Positions 36,784 to 45,357 of a stretch of DNA of 64,000 nucleotides are shown here, piece by piece. Numbering within the stretch: the stretch's first letter is position 1; the number at the start of each line of letters is the position of its first letter. Location of the stretch: contig JASGHY010000001.1 of assembly GCA_047602185.1 (NCBI GenBank), positions 1,240,001-1,304,000 of the forward strand, written 5' to 3'. The notes below the pieces were generated by a model. The model worked only from the letters and a program-made list of their open reading frames with translations. It was not told the origin of the DNA and made no database searches. The position numbers and the translations under genes are program-made. Source of the stretch: PMP191F sp047602185 (GTDB lineage Bacteria; Bacteroidota; Bacteroidia; Chitinophagales; Chitinophagaceae).

Positions 36784-38859
36784 ATGCGCGGTATCGTAAA
36801 AGCATATAGATCACAGACTGATTCTGCCGGCACATTGCAGAAGGCTTCCTTTATTCAGCCAAAGCTTACGGTCAATAAACCCGGTGATCAACACGAGCAG
36901 GAAGCTGATCGTATAGCAGAACAGGTTGTACAAAGCAAACCTGCAGATGCTTTTTTTACTTCCCAGCCGGCATCCATTACACCTGTACAACGCAAATGTG
37001 CAGCCTGCGAAGAAGAAGAAAAGAAAGGTGTACAACGTAAATGCGATCATTGTGAGAAAGAAGAAAAAAAGGCGCAACGAAAAGAAACGAATAATGCATC
37101 GGTCAATGATGCTCCTTCATTAGATAGTTATGTTGGCGGGCTTTCCGGAAAAGGACAGGCACTCGACCCGCAGGTACGCAGTTATTATGAGCCGCGCATA
37201 GGATACAATTTCAGTAATGTGCGGGTGCATACAGACCAGGTAGCTGCAAAATCAGCACAATCCATCAACGCACTGGCCTATACTACCGGTAACAATATTG
37301 TCTTTAACAACGGACAATACGCTCCTCAAACCGACAGCGGTAAAAAACTACTGGCACATGAGTTAACACATGTGGTACAACAATCAGGCAATACATCAAC
37401 GGTACAGCGTCTTTCTCCAGGTGACGCTTCATTCCTGATCTCCGATATTCCGTCTGATGCCGGCGACAGGGACAACTTTGTTTTTTTTGAACGCAATGAT
37501 GCCGTTATCCCAGCTACGGAAGATCATAAAATAGCAGATTTTGTTACTACTAATCCCGGTGCCCCCGTGATCAATCTTTATGGTTATGCTTCTGAAGAAG
37601 GTAATGAAGGCGAAAATGATACCCTCGTTACTCAAAGGCTGGATGCAGTACGTGCAATAATGCAACCTTTGGTAACGCCCTCGTCCTCTTCCACATCTTC
37701 TTCAGCACCAGGAACAGCAATTAACATCATTCCCCGCAGAAGAGCCGGAGATCATCAGATCCTGTATCGCGATTTCAGATCGGTTGAAATGGCTACAGGT
37801 CCAAGTTCGCTGGGAGGAAGCGCTGCCAGTATTAATACCAGGAACTGTACTGCCAGTGAACACAGTGATATAGATACTGCGAAAACTGATTCACTGACAC
37901 AGGTCGATGAAGCGATCAGACTGGTAAGAGCTTTCCAGGCAACACCGGCTTCCAATACCGATGTGCAGACAACTATCCATAATAATTTTCATAGTCATAG
38001 TAGCTCTACTGTTACCACACTGCTGCATCATTTGCGGCAGTTACGAACAGACCTGAATAATCTTACCGGCGACCGCAAACGCCAATGTGCTTCGGATCAA
38101 TACAACAATTGTAGTGGGGCAGATGCACTTACAGCCAGACCTACAGTTACCTTTTGCCCGCACTTCTTCAGCGGCGATACACCGGCGCAACAGGTGGAAA
38201 CATTGTTGCACGAAATGTGTCACTATGCTTTATTTCATGCACGCGACAGGGCTTATCGCGAAGAACGTGTATTGAACTTCCTGAGTCCTGCTGAAGCATT
38301 GAATAATGCTGAGTCCATCGCCATCTTTATCAATGAAGTAAACAATCCCGGCACCCGTGTTACCAGTGCACTTACCACGCCATCTGCCGATACAGTTACA
38401 GGATGTGGCAGCAACCAGACCCAGGTAGAAGAGGCGCTGGCATGGGCACAACGCTGGAATCAATATGCCTTCTTTGGCGTATCACAAACTTATTCTGACT
38501 GGGATCATTTTCTATTTATGGCTCCGTATATCACCGCAAGGCTGGGGCCCATTAACCGGTTTACAGTAGCTGGTATATTTGACCGGTACACCAGTCTTAT
38601 GCATCTTTTTGATGATACTTTCACTTTCAGATGTCTTCCGGCAGGCCCCACCTGTACCGCACCTGTGCACATGGATACTGCCAGTGAGGAAATAGAGGTA
38701 TGCCCTTCGTTCTTTACACACAATGCAAGGCGTCGTATTGTGATGGTATTTGCAGAAGTAACCAGGCTGGTGCCCGAAATAAGAGATGATCAGCGCGAAG
38801 CCTATGCAGAACTGGCAAGAGATTACAAAATACATTTCTGGGGACTGCCACCCACCTGA
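36784..38859 (+). CDS. eCIS cargo 4: eCIS_core + OmpA-like + aspzincin-like peptidase domain
   Basis: 691 residues. Leader FIQPKLTVNKPGDQHEQEAD, two CxxC units (RKCAACEEEEKKGVQRKC, DHCEKEEKKAQRKE) and eCIS_core with HELTH at H192. Residues about 229-330 look OmpA-like (FFERNDAVIPATEDHKIADF; INLYGYASEEGNEGENDTLV). The C-terminal domain has HEMCHYALFHARDRAY (H476, H480, D488), with ALNNAESIAIFINEV downstream. That layout (HExxH, then Asp, then a conserved Asn-Ala helix) matches M35-type aspzincins. Probable envelope-directed zinc peptidase effector. Confidence 0.78.
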   Translation: MRGIVKAYRSQTDSAGTLQKASFIQPKLTVNKPGDQHEQEADRIAEQVVQSKPADAFFTSQPASITPVQRKCAACEEEEKKGVQRKCDHCEKEEKKAQRKETNNASVNDAPSLDSYVGGLSGKGQALDPQVRSYYEPRIGYNFSNVRVHTDQVAAKSAQSINALAYTTGNNIVFNNGQYAPQTDSGKKLLAHELTHVVQQSGNTSTVQRLSPGDASFLISDIPSDAGDRDNFVFFERNDAVIPATEDHKIADFVTTNPGAPVINLYGYASEEGNEGENDTLVTQRLDAVRAIMQPLVTPSSSSTSSSAPGTAINIIPRRRAGDHQILYRDFRSVEMATGPSSLGGSAASINTRNCTASEHSDIDTAKTDSLTQVDEAIRLVRAFQATPASNTDVQTTIHNNFHSHSSSTVTTLLHHLRQLRTDLNNLTGDRKRQCASDQYNNCSGADALTARPTVTFCPHFFSGDTPAQQVETLLHEMCHYALFHARDRAYREERVLNFLSPAEALNNAESIAIFINEVNNPGTRVTSALTTPSADTVTGCGSNQTQVEEALAWAQRWNQYAFFGVSQTYSDWDHFLFMAPYITARLGPINRFTVAGIFDRYTSLMHLFDDTFTFRCLPAGPTCTAPVHMDTASEEIEVCPSFFTHNARRRIVMVFAEVTRLVPEIRDDQREAYAELARDYKIHFWGLPPT

Positions 38860-38897
38860 TAAATAAAACAGGATAACACCATGTACAATTGAAATAA

Positions 38898-40748
38898 ATG
38901 CTGACACAACAAACCCAACTCAACGCTTCATCACAGGTTGCTGCCACAGGTAGCAACAGGAAAGCCTTTTTCCAGGCAAAACTGTCTGTGAACCAACCGG
39001 GCGATGTTTTTGAACAGGAAGCAGACCGTGTGGCCGAACAGGTTGTCCAGGCAAAACATGCAGACTCCTTTTTTACGGCCAAACCCATGTCAATAACACC
39101 AGTGCAGCGTAAATGTGCCGCCTGTGAAGAAGAGAATAAAAAAGGTGTTCAGCGAAAATGCGCACATTGTGAGGAAGAAGATAAAAAAGCGCAACGCAAG
39201 GAGTCTGGTCCTTCGCCGGTAAACGATACCAGTAGCCTGGATAGTTATGCAGGCAATCTTTCCGGCGGGCAGGCACTTCCATCAACAGTGCGCAACTATT
39301 ATGAACCACGGTTTGGCCGCGATTTCAGTAACGTAAGGGTCCATACAGACACTGTAGCGGCAAAGTCGGCTCAATCTATTAATGCATTGGCTTATACCAC
39401 CGGCAATAATATTGTATTTAACAGCGGTCAATATGCGCCGGATAATGCCAGTGGCAAAAAGCTACTGGCCCATGAACTCACCCATGTGGTACAACAGTCA
39501 CAGTCGTCCCCATCAACAGTTCAAAGGTTTCCGGGGATAGATGATGATCAGCAAACGGCCTGTGATCTTACTGATCCTACAGTAGACAAAGATGGCAGTG
39601 GTGTACTTTTTGGATTAGGTGCATCTGATATTTCACCTGATGGTAAAACAACATTAGCGCAATTTGCAGGTACATGGAAACAAAACGGTGCCAGCAGGGA
39701 AGTACTGGCCAGTGGTTATGCCAGTCTTGAAGGCCCGGCCGATGTTGCTACCAGGCAAGCCATTAACCTGAAAATATCCTGCGACCGTGCAGTAGCAGTT
39801 AAGAAAAATCTTGTCAGCAACGGGGTTACGCCATCATTGATCAAAACCATTGCCCGTGGCGAAACAGCCGAATTTGGTAATTATGATCAGAACAGGCGTG
39901 CGCAGGTAAAAGAAGTAGTACCTGCTCCCACACCGCCAACACCTGTACAATCAGCAGATCCCGTATTCTCCATTGTAGGAAAGCCAAAAGTAACTGCCAC
40001 GCCTGATGGTTCAGATGCGACACAGTCAACATTACAGGTTGTTTTCAGGAACGGTGACTTTTCTATCTCAGGTACTGTTGCTGTTTCCACACAGAAAGCA
40101 ACAGATGCCGATGATTGGGAAATAGGTATTGTGCAAACAGTTGCGGGCCCGGTAAGTAATGCATGTTACACACCACCTGCCGGCTCATCAGGCAATGCGC
40201 CACAGGGACAGGTATTTGTAGATGCATTAAAAGCAACGGATTTTGTATATGCAGACAGGGAATCTCCTAACGGCAGATTTATGAATAATAAATTCAAAAG
40301 TGGTGTGGATCTCAAATCCATTCACCAGGGAAATACTTTCTTTACCAGGGATGTACAGGCAGAAGATCATATTTCTACTGCGGCTAAGGGATCTGCGTCT
40401 GCTGTAGACGCTAATAAAGCAGGTAATTCACGTGCTTCGGTATTCCGTACTGTACGGTTCGGATATATGCTTACTCATATCATTGCGCGAAAAATTTCAA
40501 CCGACAGGATCATTATGTTGCACACAGCAGAATGGGAAGTATATTCAAAAGTAGACTATACACTCCCGGGAGGAGGGATAGCATTCCAGATGGCCCCTAA
40601 CCCTGATAATATATTCAAAGTACTGGTCGATAGGCCTTCTGCGGCAACCGATTTTCCACCCAAAACTGATGGAACCATCATTAACGAATACCAGAGAGAT
40701 CCCAAAAACAAGGATCAGAACTGGCAGCCACGTTGTCCTTCAGTATAA
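38898..40748 (+). CDS. eCIS cargo 5: eCIS_core + OmpA-like + unassigned domain
   Basis: 616 residues. Leader FQAKLSVNQPGDVFEQEADR, two CxxC units (RKCAACEEENKKGVQRKC, AHCEEEDKKAQRKE) and eCIS_core with HELTH at H192. An OmpA-like domain spans about 234-335 (GLGASDISPDGKTTLAQFAG; REVLASGYASLEGPADVATR; ISCDRAVAVKKNLVSNGVTP; NRRAQVKEV). A Pro-rich linker then leads to about 260 C-terminal residues without a motif I recognise (FSISGTVAVSTQKATDADDW; HIIARKISTDRIIMLHTAEW). The OmpA-like module suggests peptidoglycan or envelope docking. Activity of the C terminus is unknown. Confidence 0.78.
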   Translation: MLTQQTQLNASSQVAATGSNRKAFFQAKLSVNQPGDVFEQEADRVAEQVVQAKHADSFFTAKPMSITPVQRKCAACEEENKKGVQRKCAHCEEEDKKAQRKESGPSPVNDTSSLDSYAGNLSGGQALPSTVRNYYEPRFGRDFSNVRVHTDTVAAKSAQSINALAYTTGNNIVFNSGQYAPDNASGKKLLAHELTHVVQQSQSSPSTVQRFPGIDDDQQTACDLTDPTVDKDGSGVLFGLGASDISPDGKTTLAQFAGTWKQNGASREVLASGYASLEGPADVATRQAINLKISCDRAVAVKKNLVSNGVTPSLIKTIARGETAEFGNYDQNRRAQVKEVVPAPTPPTPVQSADPVFSIVGKPKVTATPDGSDATQSTLQVVFRNGDFSISGTVAVSTQKATDADDWEIGIVQTVAGPVSNACYTPPAGSSGNAPQGQVFVDALKATDFVYADRESPNGRFMNNKFKSGVDLKSIHQGNTFFTRDVQAEDHISTAAKGSASAVDANKAGNSRASVFRTVRFGYMLTHIIARKISTDRIIMLHTAEWEVYSKVDYTLPGGGIAFQMAPNPDNIFKVLVDRPSAATDFPPKTDGTIINEYQRDPKNKDQNWQPRCPSV

Positions 40749-40776
40749 TGAATGATTGATCATTAAATAAAAAACA

Positions 40777-42918
40777 ATGAAAAGCTATTTATCACCAGAC
40801 AACAATGCAGTAGCAGATAGAAGCAGGCTGTTCATTCAGCCTAAGCTAACCGTGAACCAACCGGGTGATAAGTATGAGCAGGAAGCGGATAGCGTTGCGG
40901 AAAAAGTAATGCGGTCTGAAATGCCAGATACTTTTATTAAAACCAATACACCCAATATAACACCGGTGCAACGTAAATGTGCAGCCTGTGAGGAGGAAAA
41001 GAAAAAGAATGTACAACGTAAATGTGCCCATTGCGAAGAAGAAGATAAAAAAGCACAGCGTAAAGAAGCCAATACACCGCCAACAACGGGTAATAACCAC
41101 TTAGATACCTATGTAAGTTCTATTTCCGGCAGCGGCCAACCACTTTCCGCGGAAACACGCAATTATTTTGAACCCCGCTTCGGCCGCGACTTCAGTAATG
41201 TAAGGGTACACACAGATAGTGTAGCTGCAAAATCAGCACAGTCCATCAATGCGCAGGCGTACACCACAGGCAATAATATTGTATTCAATAACGGTCATTA
41301 TGCACCCGGCACAGAGGGTGGTAAAAAGCTCCTGGCGCATGAGCTTACGCATGTAGTGCAGCAAGGCAGCAATGATGTGGTACATCGTAAACCCCTCACA
41401 AAGGAGGAGAAGCTGGAAGACCTGCAATCCGATGAATTGAAAAACGATCAGCGTTTACAGAATGCTTTCGATAACTCGCCCGTAATGCGCAAAAATGAAA
41501 CAAGTGAAGGAGTAAAAACATTGCAGCGTTCACTGAAAAGACTGGGATATCCATTGCCCATTTCCTTTGCCAAGACGGGTGATGCCGACGGCATTTTAGG
41601 CGATGAAACCTCCGAAGCTATAAAACAGTTTCAGCGTGATAATGCATTGGCTGATAATGGGGACGTAGGTCGTGATACATTGCGGACATTAGATGAAAAG
41701 TTTAACCCTTCTGTTCTTATTGAGGGTATATTCTTTGGAGGCGAGCACCATCAGCTTATCGACAACAATACAGACTGGGGAGCTGCAGGGGCACTTGTAT
41801 CCAGCTCAGATGTTCCTTATCACATTGTGTTTCAGCAGGGGCAGGCAAGTGCTCAATCTATACCAATGAGTATGTCGGCAGGAACTACGCCTTCAGCAAT
41901 TGCAAAAGTAAAAGTAAAAGGAGGGGTGCCCGGCGAAAGCTATACAATTAAATCAACCCCATCCAATGCTATACCTGTAGTGAATAGTGCGTTAACCTTA
42001 TCGGGCAGTGAAACTTTTGTTAACGGCTCAGGAGAGCATACCGATCATGTATTCCTTAATTCTGTGGCAAGTCTGGGCAAAAAAATTACCTCAGATAATT
42101 TTTCTATCGGCTGGCAGGTTGATGCCAATGGTAAAACCAACCAGATGCCTGTTTCGCAAAACTCCTTGTTTGTTACTTCCAATAAAGCCAGTAGCTCTTC
42201 TGTAATGAATGGTGCTGATGCTCCGAACGTACCTACGTTGAAGAGATTAGAAAAGGCTATGAGCTTTGCCAAAGGTCAGCCGGCCGATGACCCCGGTAAA
42301 ATTACTTTTGAGATCATTAGCCGGTTCCCGGAATATGGAGCTTGTGCTATTCCTTACGATCCTCAATGGGATACAAAAGATTTTAAATGTCCTCAATTGA
42401 AACTGATCTGGGAGATGTCGGACTTTGAAGGCGATAAGGGCCATTTCCAGTGTATTACTATCGCGAACTATACAAATGCTGTGCTGAATGTATTGGGCGT
42501 GCCTAATTCTGTAAGTGTACAGGCAATACCTGTAGTGATCTGGGCCGATCCGGGACAACCGGAAGTAGGAAAAGAATCGCTTGGACATGGATACAATGAA
42601 GTTCATCCGGATCATCCTGACTGGGGCTTATCGCTGGTAGACGGTAATTGTGGGCTGAACAATTTTGAAGCCTGTGTAAAATTGCAATGGATAAAAACCA
42701 GCGGTGCTGTAGAAACACAATATTACTGCGGCGGCGTTCAAAATGTACCCGGCGGATTTAAGGACCCCACACAGATCTTACACGAAGCGTTTATTTCACT
42801 TTCCTATGTAAAACGTATGAAGAACAATGATCCTGATACAGGGTTCCCGCGTGGAATAAGAATGAAGGATGAAGCAGTGTATAACGCAACAAGTGATTGC
42901 AAAAAAGAATTGCCATAA
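40777..42918 (+). CDS. eCIS cargo 6: eCIS_core + peptidoglycan-binding module + transglutaminase-like domain
   Basis: 713 residues. Leader FIQPKLTVNQPGDKYEQEAD, two CxxC units (C68/C71 and C83/C86) and eCIS_core with HELTH at H188. A PG_binding_1 module lies at about 245-307 (VKTLQRSLKRLGYPL; DGILGDETSEAIKQFQRDNA). The C-terminal domain presents C559 (GHFQCITIANYTNAVLNVLG), H604 (HGYNEVHPDHPDWG) and D622 (LVDGN), with the order and spacing of the transglutaminase-like Cys-His-Asp triad. It may be a protease, deamidase, crosslinker or amidase; which one cannot be told from sequence. Confidence 0.75.
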   Translation: MKSYLSPDNNAVADRSRLFIQPKLTVNQPGDKYEQEADSVAEKVMRSEMPDTFIKTNTPNITPVQRKCAACEEEKKKNVQRKCAHCEEEDKKAQRKEANTPPTTGNNHLDTYVSSISGSGQPLSAETRNYFEPRFGRDFSNVRVHTDSVAAKSAQSINAQAYTTGNNIVFNNGHYAPGTEGGKKLLAHELTHVVQQGSNDVVHRKPLTKEEKLEDLQSDELKNDQRLQNAFDNSPVMRKNETSEGVKTLQRSLKRLGYPLPISFAKTGDADGILGDETSEAIKQFQRDNALADNGDVGRDTLRTLDEKFNPSVLIEGIFFGGEHHQLIDNNTDWGAAGALVSSSDVPYHIVFQQGQASAQSIPMSMSAGTTPSAIAKVKVKGGVPGESYTIKSTPSNAIPVVNSALTLSGSETFVNGSGEHTDHVFLNSVASLGKKITSDNFSIGWQVDANGKTNQMPVSQNSLFVTSNKASSSSVMNGADAPNVPTLKRLEKAMSFAKGQPADDPGKITFEIISRFPEYGACAIPYDPQWDTKDFKCPQLKLIWEMSDFEGDKGHFQCITIANYTNAVLNVLGVPNSVSVQAIPVVIWADPGQPEVGKESLGHGYNEVHPDHPDWGLSLVDGNCGLNNFEACVKLQWIKTSGAVETQYYCGGVQNVPGGFKDPTQILHEAFISLSYVKRMKNNDPDTGFPRGIRMKDEAVYNATSDCKKELP

Positions 42919-42954
42919 CCTCCCGGAACAATGCTATAATTAATTAAACCAGAT

Positions 42955-44853
42955 ATGTCTTTGCGGCTGACACATACCTTATCTTCTTCACCTGCTTTGC
43001 AACAAAATAACGATGCAATGCATAGTTCCTTTTTTAATGGTCAGCCTGGTAAAACCAATGATCAGGCCGTAAGTCAGCCTGTAATACAGCCATCATTTAT
43101 TCCCCCGCAACCTGTACAACGCCAATGTGCACATTGTGAGCAGGAAGAAAAGAAAATGCAACGTAAAGAGCAGGATAAAGGGGCTGCCGGTGTAGATAAT
43201 CAATTCGAAAACTATGTAAGTAATTTATCCGGTGCCGGTGCGCCATTACCAAATGATGTCCGCAACTATTATGAGCCACGCTTTGGATATGATTTCAGCA
43301 ATGTACGTGTTCATACAGACAGCGTAGCTGCAAAATCAGCACAGTCTATCAATGCGCAGGCATACACCACAGGCAATAATATTGTATTCAACAAAGGACA
43401 TTATGCACCCGGTACGGATAGTGGCAAAAAGCTACTGGCACATGAATTAACTCATGTAATACAACAGAATGGTTCCATAGGCCGCAAAATACAACGTGCG
43501 GTTGTACGGGTAGCCAACCAGAACGTACAGATTGATTATGGTCCTGTGATCGGTAGTGTTGATTATGCCGGAGATACACAGGCCCGCATCGCTACTTATA
43601 CCGGCGCCGCAGCTAATCCGGCTACGGTTTCAGCACTTACTGCACTTACACCGGTACAGCAACGGTGGGTTTTATATGGTTTAGCTATCCTGATGGACAA
43701 TACTACGGCTGCACATGCAGCCCTGAACAGAACAAACGCAGTAGACAGGTTGATCGCTCATGCTCCCGGCGCTGCATTTCAGCCAATGGGTAATATAGCC
43801 AATGCAAAACAATTTGCCCGGGAGGTATTGACTACTGCAGGGTGGACAGAAGTAGCAGTTGCAACCTCATTAACTGCTCCCGGTGCAGCAGATGTTGCTG
43901 CTATTAATACAATTGTTAATCCTACAGGCGCCTCTGGTGGTGGGGTATTAGATGTTACCGCTTTACAGACCCGCCTGGTGCCTGCATTAAGAGCCGTATT
44001 AACCACGCTTGATCCCGGCAACTGGACAGCTGTTGGTACCCGTTCCATCAGCACTTTCCAAACCCTGGGTAATCTTATCATTACTGAAGCGCGGGAATTC
44101 TTTAGCCCGTATGCCGACGCGGCTATGGGAAATATATTTGACCTTTCTCCTGCATGGCAGGCTTCTGCAAACATCTTTGATGTTACAGCAACTGTACCAA
44201 CGCGGGGTCAGCGCATTAATCATTTACTCAACCGGGCAGAACTTGTAGGCAGGAACTCTTCCTCTAATCCACCATTTATTGATACAAATATCTTTTCTGA
44301 CGTAAATTTTGATAGTTCAAGACCTGCCGACCGCACAGAACTATTGAATATAGTCAATACTATGGAAGCTGATGTAACCTTACAGCCGGTGCTCAACAGG
44401 TTAGTAAAACACACTGGTCGCCAATCAGGAAGAGGCGCAGCAACCACTATAGGATTGGTAACAGAGTTCAATGCCGGTAGTCTTACATCCTGTGCAGATC
44501 ATTGGAAAGGCATTGATACGCTTTGTCATGAACTGCTGCATGCATTGGTTCACCCCAATTTCTTTGCAGCAGCAACAAGAATTGGATTTTCACAGATAGT
44601 GCGCGAAGGATTTACAGAGGTATTGGGTAACCAGTTATTCAATGATCGTATCAGGAAAAGAGTTGCCAGGGAGCCTGCATTTAAAGCAACTATGGAAGCT
44701 GGCGCACCGGGTGCCCCGTGTCCGGCACCGGCAGCAGGTACTATTGGCTATGGTGATGCAGGTTCTGGTGCAGAGGCGATCAGGTTAAGAGTACATGACG
44801 ATAATTTCAGGGCAGCCTATTTTCTTGGGCGTACAGATCTTGTTGGATTTTAA
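42955..44853 (+). CDS. eCIS cargo 7: eCIS_core + gluzincin-like peptidase domain
   Basis: 632 residues. The N terminus is atypical (no QPKLSVN..EQEAD leader); one CxxC unit (QRQCAHCEQEEKKMQRKE) and eCIS_core with HELTH at H163. The region 180-500 is Ala/Thr-rich and unassigned. The C-terminal domain has HELLHALVHPNF (H525, H529) followed by REGFTEVLG (E551, E555), a HExxH...E gluzincin-like arrangement. The core is mosaic: its first half is closest to cargo 8 (45358), its second half to cargo 6 (40777). The stop abuts the start of the 44854 gene directly. Confidence 0.78.
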   Translation: MSLRLTHTLSSSPALQQNNDAMHSSFFNGQPGKTNDQAVSQPVIQPSFIPPQPVQRQCAHCEQEEKKMQRKEQDKGAAGVDNQFENYVSNLSGAGAPLPNDVRNYYEPRFGYDFSNVRVHTDSVAAKSAQSINAQAYTTGNNIVFNKGHYAPGTDSGKKLLAHELTHVIQQNGSIGRKIQRAVVRVANQNVQIDYGPVIGSVDYAGDTQARIATYTGAAANPATVSALTALTPVQQRWVLYGLAILMDNTTAAHAALNRTNAVDRLIAHAPGAAFQPMGNIANAKQFAREVLTTAGWTEVAVATSLTAPGAADVAAINTIVNPTGASGGGVLDVTALQTRLVPALRAVLTTLDPGNWTAVGTRSISTFQTLGNLIITEAREFFSPYADAAMGNIFDLSPAWQASANIFDVTATVPTRGQRINHLLNRAELVGRNSSSNPPFIDTNIFSDVNFDSSRPADRTELLNIVNTMEADVTLQPVLNRLVKHTGRQSGRGAATTIGLVTEFNAGSLTSCADHWKGIDTLCHELLHALVHPNFFAAATRIGFSQIVREGFTEVLGNQLFNDRIRKRVAREPAFKATMEAGAPGAPCPAPAAGTIGYGDAGSGAEAIRLRVHDDNFRAAYFLGRTDLVGF

Positions 44854-45345
44854 ATGATAATGATGCAACAAAGTTTTCTAACACCAATCCTCGCAGGCGA
44901 TCTTGAAGCCTGGAACGGTTTGCCAAAGCAGTTACCGGCAGAAGAACTATTGCATCTCCTTGGTACACCGTTACAACAACAAACGGAATGCCTTGGATAT
45001 TATCCTGCAGATAAATGGATATTTGATATAGCAGGCAGAACAATATATACATATATCCGTGAAAAAAAAGTGGTAATGGTTGAGATACCACAACAGTCAT
45101 TACCAGCTATTACAGCATGGCCTTCCGATCCCTGCGGCATTTTGCCACATCAGCTTTTATACCCGGAAGCTTATGCGCATGAATATATTTACTGTACCAA
45201 AGGACTACAACTGACCATTGCCCGTTTTTTTCAGCATCAACGTCCTGATGAAGTAATACGTTGCAGGGGATTTGTACCCGTTGCATCTGTACTTGACTTT
45301 GGTCCTTACTATTACAAAGCGTTTGAAGATGAAGATTCATACTAA
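44854..45345 (+). CDS. Small protein coupled to cargo 7; possible immunity or loading partner
   Basis: 163 residues, starting on the base after the cargo-7 stop (TAA then ATG at 44854; in-frame ATGs also at 44860 and 44863). No signal peptide, no CxxC unit, no eCIS_core: the only small, non-modular gene in the cargo array. The sequence (LEAWNGLPKQLPAEELLHLL; GRTIYTYIREKKVVMVEIPQ; GLQLTIARFFQHQRPDEVIR) looks like a compact alpha/beta cytosolic protein. I do not recognise a family. Position and size suggest an immunity protein or effector-specific chaperone for the gluzincin-like cargo; this is inference. Confidence 0.75.
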   Translation: MIMMQQSFLTPILAGDLEAWNGLPKQLPAEELLHLLGTPLQQQTECLGYYPADKWIFDIAGRTIYTYIREKKVVMVEIPQQSLPAITAWPSDPCGILPHQLLYPEAYAHEYIYCTKGLQLTIARFFQHQRPDEVIRCRGFVPVASVLDFGPYYYKAFEDEDSY

Positions 45346-45357
45346 TAACAGAACGCA

